Assembly (NCBI GenBank): GCA_025526935.1
Contig: JAHLKD010000044.1
Span: 310,001-374,000 of the forward strand
Direction: 5' to 3'
Length of the DNA: 64,000 nucleotides
DNA from: Cladochytrium replicatum
Lineage: Eukaryota > Chytridiomycota > Chytridiomycetes > Cladochytriales > Cladochytriaceae
The notes under the pieces are model-generated. The model saw nothing but the letters and a program-made list of their open reading frames with translations. It did no database searches and had not been told where the DNA came from. Every line of letters begins with the position of its first letter. Position 1 is the first letter of the stretch. Both the position numbers and the translations under genes were made by a program. Shown here in pieces: positions 9,600 to 19,785 of the stretch.

Positions 9600-12074
9600 T
9601 GGGTCAGACTCTGCTGGTTGACGTGGCGAAAGCTGAATCCAGTTCATCTGATGTCCCGAGTGATGCAACAATCACTATCGTTGGGACAAGATATGGGATC
9701 GTGAATAGTGGCTCTATGGTGAATAACGCGCCGTCTACAAGTACGAGTTCAGTTACTGTTTCAGGTGCACTATGCAAATGTGATTTTCACTTGTGCAAAT
9801 TTCAATAACATGCAATCCCACCAAATGATATGTATTCCAGGTGAAATGCCCCCGAGTTCATCTGCGTTATCCCCGGTGGTGAGTGACAAGTCCCAAGCGA
9901 TTAGTGTTGTCGATCTCATCCATATGTGTTATGCAATGTACAGCAACGTCAGGTAACTGAAAGAAATGGATGAGGTGTCCGTGGTGCGATAACCAATGCG
10001 CAACGTCGGGCAAGTGCCTCTACTCGAAGCCAATCTGGCCGCTGCTCTGGGGTTGGGTCCAATCAGAACTCCACTGGCAGCTCCAGGAACCGTTTGCCAG
10101 CGTAACCTGAGATGGTATGTACAGCAGATTGTCTAAGATCAATCACTCACAGAGGATCTGTTTTGTGGTAGCTGTATTATTTGCCAATCTTGAATCTAGG
10201 TTCAAGCATCGAACATCGGGCGGCTGACGTGTGGGGAGCCGTGGTTACACTCACTGCGCAAGACACAGAAGTGGACGTGCGCTGCAAATTTATTGATAGT
10301 GTGTCGGTACCGTTGAAACTTCGGTATCAACAACGGGGTAGCAGGTTGCAGTTGTACGATCATGAAGTTCGCCAACTTTTGGATGGATTTGTCATGGCCA
10401 AGGTATTTCAGGGTAATTAAATAGTATGTTCTTAACAACTCACTCTTAATTTTAGATGGTCAAGCACAAATCCAGCTCCTGTTCAACAGGGCTGCCAGGC
10501 CAGCTTGCGCAAGTAGCTGAAGAAGGACGGCTTCCGTATTTGGAGCTTGTCAACTTAGGTGGCATGTATTGATATTTTTATGTACCGGAAGGGTGCTAAT
10601 GCCTGGTTGGTTCACAGGCAGGAAACCCAATGGCGACGCAATGAATGTACACATGTTTCCAAAGGAACAGCTGTGTGACTGTTTTTCATCGTCATCGCAA
10701 TTGGTATCGTCTGATGAAGTTGTCGCATATTCTCGTCAAGTGCAACCAGTGCTACATCTGCGGCACTGCCCAATCCACTCTATCAATGATATGGAGTCTG
10801 CCTTTTTACGTGGTGAAAGGCTTGTGCGACAAGAAATCACACCTATTCCGGTACCAGAATTTGAGATATAGATCCGGAATACCTGCTCGCTTACACTCCC
10901 GTGCACCGTTCAGGTGTTGAACGCCAAAGGGGAGTCCGTTCTCAGTCAGAGAACGGAGAACAAGAAGAGCGAACTCAACGGTTGCGCCTGACTTCTCCCA
11001 CTGAATATACTTGGTAACAATCAAGTGAAAAAATGGAAAAAATGGATGGTTGATCAATTGAAGTAGGAATGACTTTGATAAAAGGTTGATCTATTCAAGC
11101 AGGAATGGTTCTCCTGCTGCCAACGCACATGGCAGTGTTGGATTATCGTTGCCAGGGGACAGTTTGATGGAAGACACATGGCAGTCGTTCATGCGGAAAC
11201 ACCACCGCAAGGACTGGTCCGGGATTGTTATCAAAGATTTACACATACCAGACTGGTTTGCATTTCCAATTGCCGACGAGGTGACCAAAGAGCGAATGCT
11301 GAACATGTTGTCAGTCGTATCGGACATGGTCCTCAACCGCGTGGGAGGCTCCTCAAATGAAGAGATACGGAGTGGGTCTCCAATGTTTAGGTATTTTATT
11401 TTAATGAGGTTTGGCTATTTCCATTGATGTTTCCTATTTCCTAGCACTGCTGAAAGTATTGACGCAGGAGGAGTTGCTCCTACTGTTGTGAGGATGGTTC
11501 TTCAGTTTGAATTGGAGACATTGCTTCTACAACGCGATGGTACAACGGGGTATCTTGCGTTGGCGTTCCGTCCAATTACGGAAGTGATGAAAGATCAAAC
11601 AAGGTTGAAACACCTCGGAGCTTTTTTCGGCTACATTGTGTCACATATTATACTGGATGACCCGATCTACCTGGCAATCTTTGCGTATTTTGGAGGAGGA
11701 GAGGAAGAAGTGATCAAGTTGCTGCTAGCGCACCAAGAACTACGGATTGGATGGAGTGAAGTCAGGTCCAACTTCTACAACCAGATTTGCGATGCTGCCG
11801 AAAACGACAACAATTTACTGGTTGGATCGTTCTGGCAAAACATCTCATTGCTGGTGGAACATGTGAGTATGCAAACTGGTTCTTTTATCTTGACATTAAC
11901 AAGCATGTCTCACAGCGACAGCAACGTACGTGTGTGAAGCTCTGCGAATTACCACCAAACCTTGGGGCATTCAAAGAAACGGTGATTCGTGACGTTTTTA
12001 TTCGTCCTTTGCTGTCATCCCTGAATCACATGAAAGAAGGGATCCAGCAAAAAATGCATTCCTTGCTAGTGTAA
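9600..12074 (+). CDS. HECT-like E3 ligase domain protein in the transposon
   Basis: A multi-exon gene with short introns, reconstructed only in part. A first supported segment begins after the acceptor at 9599. Later exons join as follows: 9778 to 9840 (SSVTVSGEMPPSS), near 10200-10400 (SSIEHRAADVWGAVVTLTAQ), 10620-10870, 11100-11390, 11445-11860 and 11917-12074. The key block is ESIDAGGVAPTVVRMVLQ, followed by LKHLGAFFGYIVSHIILDDP. It matches the HECT N-lobe pattern (G-x-D-A-G-G-x, then F-x-x-L-G-x-x-x-G). The segment FKETVIRDVFIRPLLSSLNHMKEGI suits the later part of the N-lobe. The frame stops at 12074, before any HECT C-lobe with its catalytic Cys, and the integrase gene begins on the other strand about 90 bp on. 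It may be a catalytically dead or accessory domain. Upstream exons before 9600 are likely but unresolved. Confidence 0.6.
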
Positions 12075-12161
12075 GAATTGTGTGCAATTCTAATTTTTGG
12101 ATGTTTGGTCTGATTTTTTTTCTCAATCATTTGCCAGGTGATTTCTAAACCAGACGGACTC

Positions 12162-13667
12162 TCAGCTCTCACTACTTACCTCTCGGAGATGAGACAACCG
12201 GTGCATTCCCATGGTCTGCACTGAATGGTTATTCCACGAACTTCGAAATTGATCCAATGCTTTGTTCACTAACGGTATAAAGACCTACAAGGATGTCACT
12301 TCAAATCAAAGCAAAAATCTCGAAATGACACAACATACCAGATGCAACACAAACATGTCCAAACAAGCATCTGGATTCAGCAGTCCTTGCTCTTCCATCC
12401 AACAAAACAGCGAAATAACGTGCAGCTCTGACGAACGTCGCGATGCAGGCGTTCGACTCGCTGGTTACGTGTACTAGGCCCTTGCATTGCAGATCCCCGA
12501 TTGGGCCCCCAGTGTTCTTCCATCACAGCGACATCAACGTTTTCCCCACCATCATCTGTTTGAATACGACTGGGCCATCCATACCGCTGTATACCCTATG
12601 CAGTACACACTTAAGTATCTTATAATTGCACATCAATTTTATGTACGTCTTCAAGGAATATTTTTCGAACAGTATGCTTTGAATTGCTATTGCTGCACCT
12701 TGCGTAAACGACAAGCCTGGACCTTCCATCAATGCAACAATGAATCGCTAGCTGCCATCTCTTCATTTTGTGGTTTCCATCAATATGCCAGAGGGACATG
12801 ACATCTTTGACTCGGTACAACCTGCGAACAATTCCCCAAGATTGACGGGCTGATGTCGCTTCACTGTCAACGTGACGTTGAGATGCTTTGATTCTGTTCA
12901 GTGGAACAAAGAGCCGATACCGAGCAACAAGGAATCCTGATGGGTACAGTCAACATTATTCAAAAGTGCAGTGAGATCAGAGTCATTCACACGCACCACC
13001 TTGCATCATAGCGGCACCAAACTGTGAGCAATACCGTACTGCTGACTTTGCCGAAGTACCAGGTATCCAAGATCTCGTCTGAAATGTCTGTGCGTAGGGA
13101 GGCGTTCTCGTTCACTATATGATTGCGAAGTGTATTCCTATGCACTCCAAGGATGTCTGCAATTGTTTGCATTCCGTATCCCTGGCTCCTCATAATGTAA
13201 ACGAGACCAATGGAGATTGCCTTGCGTGGGCGGCCAGGAGTGTTCCGTGGTGCGCTGATGTGGTCTCTACCACTACTGTGCCAAGTAACGTGTCCATTGC
13301 ATATTCAATCCTTTCCATGATGAAACTATTGCTCAACATGATGCTCCAACAAGTTGATGATAGCCACTCGGCGATCCTCTTCGGGTAAACTGGCATCCAC
13401 GAATTGAGTGTGCTCTCTTCCCGAAGCTGTAGCAAGGGCGTTGCCATACACTAGTAGGTGACGTCTCAAAACAGAATGCGCAGTGACAAGTGCATCAATG
13501 TCATCCTCGTCAGCAATGCCATAAGATATGTCACTGTCTATTTCGATGGCATGCCGTTCAAAAATCCCATAGAGATCACCAATCTCAGGTACAAGAAGAT
13601 TTTGGTCGTCGATCGCATCAACAATGTCATTGCCTTCAAATTGGAACATGTTCTGTTGATGTTCCAT
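12162..13667 (-). CDS. Integrase-core DDE transposase
   Basis: This is the probable transposase. In order: an acidic N-terminal part (from MEHQQNMFQFEGND), a GRPRK hook, a helix-turn-helix (IMRSQGYGMQTIADILGVHR, then NTLRNHI), then the integrase core. Core residues are the Asp of MSLWHIDGNHKMKRW, the Asp pair of RIQTDDGGEN, and the Glu of STRNQRVERLHRDV. Together they are a full DDE set. The C-terminal part reads MEEQGLLNPD and VNKALDQFRSSWNNH, typical of the 'integrase core' family found in fish and basidiomycete genomes. An intron splits KIFLED-GIQRYGW near 12.6 kb. The junctions near 13.3 kb and 12.4 kb could not be joined cleanly, so activity is not proven. The stop at 12162 may instead be replaced by splicing at a strong GAG-GTAAGT donor just before it. 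Confidence 0.75.
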
Positions 13668-15084
13668 CTCGTCTACTGTTCTATAAGCAACAAGTCAGAT
13701 TGTTTACATGCAACCACCCAAACACTTGGAGTTTTGTTAGTTCAAATATCCATTTTTTTCGTAGTGCAAAGTATTAACCAGACAGCAAGATCGACAGGCC
13801 AAACGTGCGCACTGTGTCATGTTTCCCAACCACCAACACGAACCTCCGTCATCGCCTGAACCTGCATTTCGCCACGTTTTCCACAATGTCCTCTCTGTAC
13901 TGCCTCCCAATGCTTAACGAAGACAGTACAGTCACGTAGCTTCCCCAATTTTTCTCTTTCCTCGCATTACCCTTTTTCTCACCAAGCTCAAATCACGCAG
14001 ATACGTCGAACGGGTTCACAATCTGGGTGGAGAAGTAGGAGCTGAGAAGAAGGCAAGACATGTGAGCGATGCTGCTTCCTTCTCCTCATTGCCTTCATTG
14101 CTTACTGGGAAACACCTACGGAGGTTTGCGTGATCCAACTTCCGTAATTACACGGCGGTGGGAACGACAATGAACGGCAAAGGAGACAGAGACGTACAGG
14201 TCGGCAAACGCAGCAGCATCCACGCCAAAGAAGAGGGAGAGGACGAGAGCAGCAGTTGAAAAAGATGGTCTTAGCGAGGGAAGAATGCGCCTAACGGTGA
14301 TGCCGAGAATGACCGAGGGGTGAGGAGCGAGAAACAAAAAAGAAGAAACGAGATTCGAGGGCGTGACGCTACAAACGAGAAGCCAGAAGTGAGAAGTGAG
14401 AAACCAGGGCTGTGAAGCGAAAAAGCAGGGAGCAGCGACAAGCGAGGATCGAAAGCAAGAGAAGGTAAGTAAATTCCAGCTCTGGATCACCTTCCTCACT
14501 TACTGAACTTGCTTTGGTGGATGTGTGGCAGGTATCTGCCAAATGGCAATTGCCTAGTGGCAGTGAGAAGCAGATGGTAATTTGCCCATATGAACTTACC
14601 TTCATTGTTGAGTGTGTTTGTGTGCAGATCGCTGTGCGCAGTGAAGTTGTGATGTGTGCGTGTGGTTGTGTTTGTGATGTTGATGTGGCGGGTGATGTGT
14701 GCGGGAAGTGCTTGAGCATTGTGTGCATGGCGTTGTTATTGTGTTTCGTCTTATTTTTTTGATATTGTATTTTTCGTGCAAAAATCCCGCCATAGACTTC
14801 CGTTTCAAAACTATGGACCAAGAAACGCGTTGATAATCCTTTTCCAGTGGAAGTAAGCCTACCAAACATGGATCGTATCCACAGAGTGCTATAGTGCACT
14901 GTAATAGGACATTCACCTTAACTTTTCACTGTACAAGATGTTCCCTCAAGAAAATGTGTAGTAGCATTCTGCAATGCTTCTGAATCACTTGTATCCGTTA
15001 ACAATCACATAAATACACTCTCTATGCTCTACTGCATTTGAACATAAGAGGTTTGTACTATCATCAACAGTTAGATCCACTGGA

Positions 15085-16005
15085 CGTTTGTCGCTCCCAG
15101 CACCGTACGACGTCCCGCGTCGACTTGAGCCCGCTGTGTCCGAAACCGGGGAAGAATTTGTTAAAGTCGCGCTTGATGTGCTCGACTCCCACGAGACCGT
15201 TAGCGGACGAGTGCGACATGTAGCGCACGGGAACGGAGAGGTTTGTTTTGGAGAGGTCAGATGAAATCACGCTCCCCGGGTGCTTTGTTTTAGCGAGGAA
15301 GGCGTGGGTGAGTGGAACCAGGTCGGTCTGATAAATCGGGAGTTGATCGACATTCGGAATCCTGCAAAAATTCTTAGCAAAATCAAAGTTGTTCTCCCGC
15401 ATTACTCATACTAACCACATATTGCGAACGCTTTTGTCGTCAAAGAAATCCTGCACGGGATGCTCACCCCACAAGCGGATCGACTCGGGACACCTCTCCC
15501 CCTAAAACTCCCTCGTAATATACGGCGACAGCCTGCCTCGCCCCACGAAATACACGTACATCACATAATCAGAGCAATGCCACACGCTCCTCCCCGCCTT
15601 CGACACCGTGATCTCGATCGGGAAACACTCGCCAAGAACAATCGCTTCGTCCAGTGCCCCGCCGAACTGGTGCTGCACGTCGAGCGTAACGACCGCGTCC
15701 CAGCCCTCGTGGCATTGCTTGAGAAGTTTCATGATCATGGCGGCCTCGTCGTGGTCGATTGTGGGCGGTGGAGGAGCGGTTTGGGGAGGCAGGGAAGGTG
15801 AGGGGCAGGAGGCGGTGAAGACCAGAGGAGGGTACGGAGGGTTTGTGGGGATGTGAGCTTGGAGGTGAAGGAGCGGAGTACACTTTTGAGGATTTCGACC
15901 GGATGGTGGAGTGGAGCGGGACTGTCGATTCGGGGTTGCCTCATTTTTGGGGGTTTTGAACACTTCGCTTAGCACTTTGATTGATGGAGCAAATTTGAAA
16001 AGCAA
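15085..16005 (-). pseudogene. Broken copy of the 4.9-6.8 kb glycosyltransferase
   Basis: The translation follows the glycosyltransferase at 4913-6805: LDVQHQFGGALDEAIVLGEC, GRSVWHCSDYVMYVYF, then SIRLWGEHPV. After the intron at the same place (NMW-IPNVDQ) come YMSHSSANGLVGVEHIKRDF and FGHSGLKSTRD. Breaks are a TAG where the parent has the Trp of QFW, a small in-frame deletion after it, and loss of everything past RCWERQ, which includes the EGYGH donor-binding region. The N-terminal membrane segment is replaced by a Pro-rich stretch. It lies just right of the transposon and in the same orientation as its parent. Confidence 0.8.
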
Positions 16006-17014
16006 AGGTAGATATCTGTATTAAGAACATTCACATTCTTTTGAGATGCGTGTTCTCTTTTGATTGGTGTCAAATTACGTGCAAGCACGATAAATGTTAA
16101 GCTAAGATTTTTCATGTGCACATGTGATATGGTATATGGCTCAAAGAGTTCTTCAATGAGCACACGGATGCACACAACAACGACGGAAAAGTATTACGTG
16201 TCGGTCAACTCTGGTTAACTGTGGGAGATTGATTCAGAATCTGCAGATCCAACAGGGTATGTACTCACTCAATCATGATGCGCTTGATTTCCCAATTTCG
16301 ACTTTCAATGGAGGCCAGTGCGGAGCTTTAGCACAACATCGTGAAGACATGTGAAGACCTTTGAGTTGCAATCCGTAATTGCTTTTTTTGTCATTCGCTC
16401 ATGGCATGGCAATCAAAATCGCAAAAACAATTGTTTATGCAATCTTCGGGAAAAATAGATGTTCGTGCAAGGTCTATTGCGTTGCGAACTACTTAGGATC
16501 ACCGGAATTCTGCCACCGATGATCCAAGAACATGACATCGCGGCCGGATTCAACCGGCAATTGTTCCCAAAGAGGATTAATTTCATGTCCGTTTTTGTCG
16601 TCGTGAACTGAGCAAATTCAGAGCAATGGAGAGCGGGAAAGGGGAACGACATCACCCATCACCGGGTGAGCTGCGCAGGTGCTTGTGTTCAAGGGGTCGA
16701 GGTGGCATTGTCGTCCATGCCGGACGTGTGATAAATTTGTCGATTGGCAGCACGCGATGTAAATTTTCAGTCGTAACAACTGGGTGTGTGGCCTCTTGCA
16801 ACGTTCGTAAGACTGGGACGCAAGAACAGTTGCTACAGTGGAAGGTGTTTGAAGACATGTAGCGATTGTCGCTGGGTATACCAATAAGGAAGTTTTCAAT
16901 CTTACGGGATATTGTTTCCTACAATCAAACTTTACGAAAAGAAAATCTGCTTTACTGCTTTAATGAAGGTGTATAAATCTTCCAACTTCCCCAGATCATC
17001 CCCTTGCCAAAATC
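16006..17014. other. Intergenic, 1 kb, upstream of the oxidase gene
   Basis: No coding pattern is seen on either strand. The last 45 bases hold a TATA-like box for the oxidase gene that follows. Confidence 0.4.
16972..16978 (+). promoter_or_regulatory. TATA-like box
   Basis: TATAAAT lies 36 bases before the ATG at 17015, followed by a C-rich leader (CTTCCAACTTCCCC). The position suits a core promoter with a short 5' leader. Confidence 0.5.
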
Positions 17015-18805
17015 ATGCTTGTCAGAGCAGCGTTCCTCGCGGCATTTGTCGCCTCAGCTGTTGCTCTTGATGCCAAACGCCCTTACTGCAAACCGTCCCA
17101 GTCATGCTGGCCCAGCCCCATCGGATGGGCCATGCTTAACGCAACCATTGGCGGTCGTCTGATTAAGGTCGTCCCTTTCGCGAAGCCGTGCTACGACGAT
17201 CCCAGCGGCGCAGCCTGCCAGAACCTTCTTTCTGGAAAGTACGCCGACCCGGTGCTCCGTAGCAACACTCCCGGTGCGAGCGAGTACCTCAACTGGGAAT
17301 CATGTGGATCGGCAAACTGCGAGCTCGATTTGGTCGTTCCCTCCGACGCTCCCCTTGGAAACTGCTCTCTTGGCCGTCTATCTGTTTACGCCGTCAACGT
17401 TCTCACCCCGCTCGACGTGACCGCTTCAATCTACTTTGCTCGCCTTCAAAACATCAAAATTGTCGTCAAAAACACAGGGCACGACACGTTCGGTCGTGCA
17501 AGTGCACCTGACTCTCTCATGATCTGGACCCACAACCTCAAGAAGATGAGCTACGTCGAGAACTTCAAGATTGGCAAAACCTCGCAGCCGGCTTTCGTCT
17601 TTGGCGCTGGTGTCCAAGCTTTCGAGGCAACTGCTTTTGCTGAGGCAAACAACAAGACCGTGGTCCAGGGTAACTGCGGAACCGTGGGAATCACTGGTGG
17701 TTGGTGGGCCGGCGGTGGAAAGGGCACTTTCGGTCCCCTCCACGGTCTCGGTGCGGAAAACGTCATTCAAGTCACCATCGTCACTCCCGATGGTGTCATT
17801 CGCACTTTGAACTCGGAATCCAAAGGCGACGAGGCCGACCTATTCTGGGCTATCCGTGGTGGTGGTGGCGGAAACTGGGGTGTCGTCACCGAAGTGGTCA
17901 TGAAGGCTCACCCCAAGCAGCCGTATGTCTCCATCACCTACACCGCGCCAACTGTAGACCACACCAACCGACCCGTTGTCGACAACATAATGAAGGACTT
18001 CATTGTCGCTCTCGCCACCGTTCAGGCCAAGCTTGCCGCCGTTAGCGCCTACGGTGAGCACTGGTTCAATCCTTACCAGCTCTACGGTGGGTTCTCCTTC
18101 CCCGGCACTGACGTTGCTGGTGCCACCAAGCTCGCACAACCCGTCCTCGACATCTTCACAAAGTACAACAGCAGCTTTGCAGCCGTATCCGTGAACATCG
18201 TCCCCTTCCCCAGCTTCGCAGCCATGGCTGCCACCCTCCCAGACACCCAGTTCTACGGTTTCAACTCCCGTATCGCCACCAGATTCATCCCCAAGAAGCT
18301 CTTCGCGACAAACCAGTCCATTGAGACCCTGGCCGACGCGCTCATTGAGGGCTATTACCTGAACGTCCCTGCTGGTTCGCCCCAGTCCGGTATCGACCTG
18401 ATCGCCTCCGTTGGTGTTGGAATCGACACCGGTGGACCGATCAACGTCAAGAACCGCCCCGCGACCGCCGTACACCCCGCGTGGTCAGACACGTTCTGGC
18501 AGATCACCTACGCCACCGGTTGGACCAAGAACCTCGCGGCAATGGGTCTCGTCCCCGTTCTCACTGACTCCGTCAGCCAGTCCGTTGAGCCCCTCCGCAG
18601 GCTTACTCCTGGGGGCGCCACATACTACAACGAGGGTGATGTCAACGAGGCGGACTGGCAGAACGCGTTCTTCGGATCAAACTACCCTCGCCTTCTCGCG
18701 ATCAAGAACAAGTGGGATCCCAGCCGCGTTTTCAACGTGTGGAAGGGTGTTGGTTGGGTCGAGAAGCAGGACAGCTCCGAGTACTGCTACTATGAATCTG
18801 TTTAG
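17015..18805 (+). CDS. Secreted berberine-bridge-type FAD oxidoreductase
   Basis: A single-exon, 596-residue enzyme of the VAO/PCMH flavoprotein family. A signal peptide (AAFLAAFVASAVALDAKR) points to secretion. The FAD domain shows KNTGHDTFGRA, whose His is the usual 8-alpha covalent flavin ligand. It also shows GNCGTVGITGGWWAGGGKG, whose Cys sits where bicovalent members bind the flavin C6. The C-terminal BBE block is complete (YYNEGDVNEADWQ, then FFGSNYPRLLAIK, then KWDPSRVFNVWKGVGW). Such enzymes oxidise alcohols, sugars or alkaloid-like amines and make H2O2; the substrate here is unknown. Codon use is strongly C/G-ending compared with its neighbours, which suggests high expression. A TATA box lies upstream and AATAAAA lies 100 bases after the stop. 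Confidence 0.88.
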   Translation: MLVRAAFLAAFVASAVALDAKRPYCKPSQSCWPSPIGWAMLNATIGGRLIKVVPFAKPCYDDPSGAACQNLLSGKYADPVLRSNTPGASEYLNWESCGSANCELDLVVPSDAPLGNCSLGRLSVYAVNVLTPLDVTASIYFARLQNIKIVVKNTGHDTFGRASAPDSLMIWTHNLKKMSYVENFKIGKTSQPAFVFGAGVQAFEATAFAEANNKTVVQGNCGTVGITGGWWAGGGKGTFGPLHGLGAENVIQVTIVTPDGVIRTLNSESKGDEADLFWAIRGGGGGNWGVVTEVVMKAHPKQPYVSITYTAPTVDHTNRPVVDNIMKDFIVALATVQAKLAAVSAYGEHWFNPYQLYGGFSFPGTDVAGATKLAQPVLDIFTKYNSSFAAVSVNIVPFPSFAAMAATLPDTQFYGFNSRIATRFIPKKLFATNQSIETLADALIEGYYLNVPAGSPQSGIDLIASVGVGIDTGGPINVKNRPATAVHPAWSDTFWQITYATGWTKNLAAMGLVPVLTDSVSQSVEPLRRLTPGGATYYNEGDVNEADWQNAFFGSNYPRLLAIKNKWDPSRVFNVWKGVGWVEKQDSSEYCYYESV

Positions 18806-19785
18806 ATAGAGATTTGTTCACATTCTGACCTTTGAGATGCATTTTCGTTTTTGGTTTCTGATTTGACTGATTCTTGATTGATTTTTACATTTGTTGAATT
18901 CGCAATAAAAATTTAGACCATTTTAGTTTGCCGCAAGAGTATGACTTACCTTTTGGCATTATAGATTTGGAAGGGGAGTAATGGAACATCGTACAATGTG
19001 AAGCGAAGCGACCGAGGATTCTAGCGGGTTTAATTCTTGACCACTTTTGAACCGGTAGAAGGATGGGCTGAAGGATTGTACGAAAACGAAACCATCTTTT
19101 TCACTAAGAACCTTACTTCACCACGATCTCATATCCACCTTCGAATCTCTCATTTTCGAACCACCGCTTAGAGCATGCAAATGCGTACCACGACAAAGCG
19201 GCTTGGGTGGTGGATCAAGTTGACCCATTACTAATCGTAACTAAGACACCACAGGAGGCATGGAGTCAGGCAGCGGCCGTTAATCGACTCTCTAACTTTG
19301 GTGATCTCGTTTCTGCGGTTTCTCACGTTTTGGATTAAGAGACATGAAAGGCGAACTTGTCGATCTACTCAAATATGTGAGATAGGGAAACGTCCTGTTG
19401 ATCCGACAGACCTCTGTTACTAAATGTTCCCAGATGTGAGGATCAAATTTTATGTATCCCCTGGGAAAATTTGGAGCTTCAGACCACAACTGTGCAGTGC
19501 CGTGTTCTAAGTTCCGATCGAGCTCGACTATGCTTTCCTTACTTAGTTGCTTATGTCTCAAGGAAATAATTCCACGTCTCTTGTTGATCGTGTAAGCCCG
19601 ACAGGGAATTTAAATCGTTCGCTGTAAAATGCTAAAATTACTTGAGGATCGGACCTTTTAGTTTAAGAAAAAAATCAAAAGAACAGGTGATATGTGTGAT
19701 GCAACGAATTTACACGTAGCCCAAAGCTGACCTGCCGCACCAAATATGCATCCCAAAAACATGAGCTAAACCATTGGAGAGCTGC
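18806..19785. other. Intergenic, 1 kb, between convergent genes
   Basis: It holds AATAAAA at 18904, probably the 3'-end signal of the oxidase gene. Nothing else was recognised. Confidence 0.4.

Larger units (their letters stand above)
8307..14795. mobile_element. 6.49-kb DNA transposon with TIRs and ACTT target duplication
   Basis: The left end reads CTATCGCGGGATTTTTGCAC (8307-8326). The right end is its near-perfect inverse complement, GTGCAAAAATCCCGCCATAG (14776-14795), with one mismatch in 20. Both ends are flanked directly by ACTT (8303-8306 and 14796-14799), a 4-bp target duplication. Inverted similarity continues inward: A-rich, then CA-rich stretches, then subterminal units with GGTAAGT and ACTTACC arms. 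Inside are a plus-strand HECT-like gene and a minus-strand integrase-core gene whose 3' ends meet near 12.1 kb. A 4-bp duplication fits an integrase-type DDE enzyme. I cannot assign a named superfamily from sequence alone. Confidence 0.85.

Noticed and set aside
12121-12480. Plus-strand frames that looked like the last exons and Cys lobe of the HECT-like gene
   Set aside because: The minus strand of the same bases reads the integrase C-terminus (MEEQGLLNPD, VNKALDQFRSSWNNH), so the plus frames are shadows.
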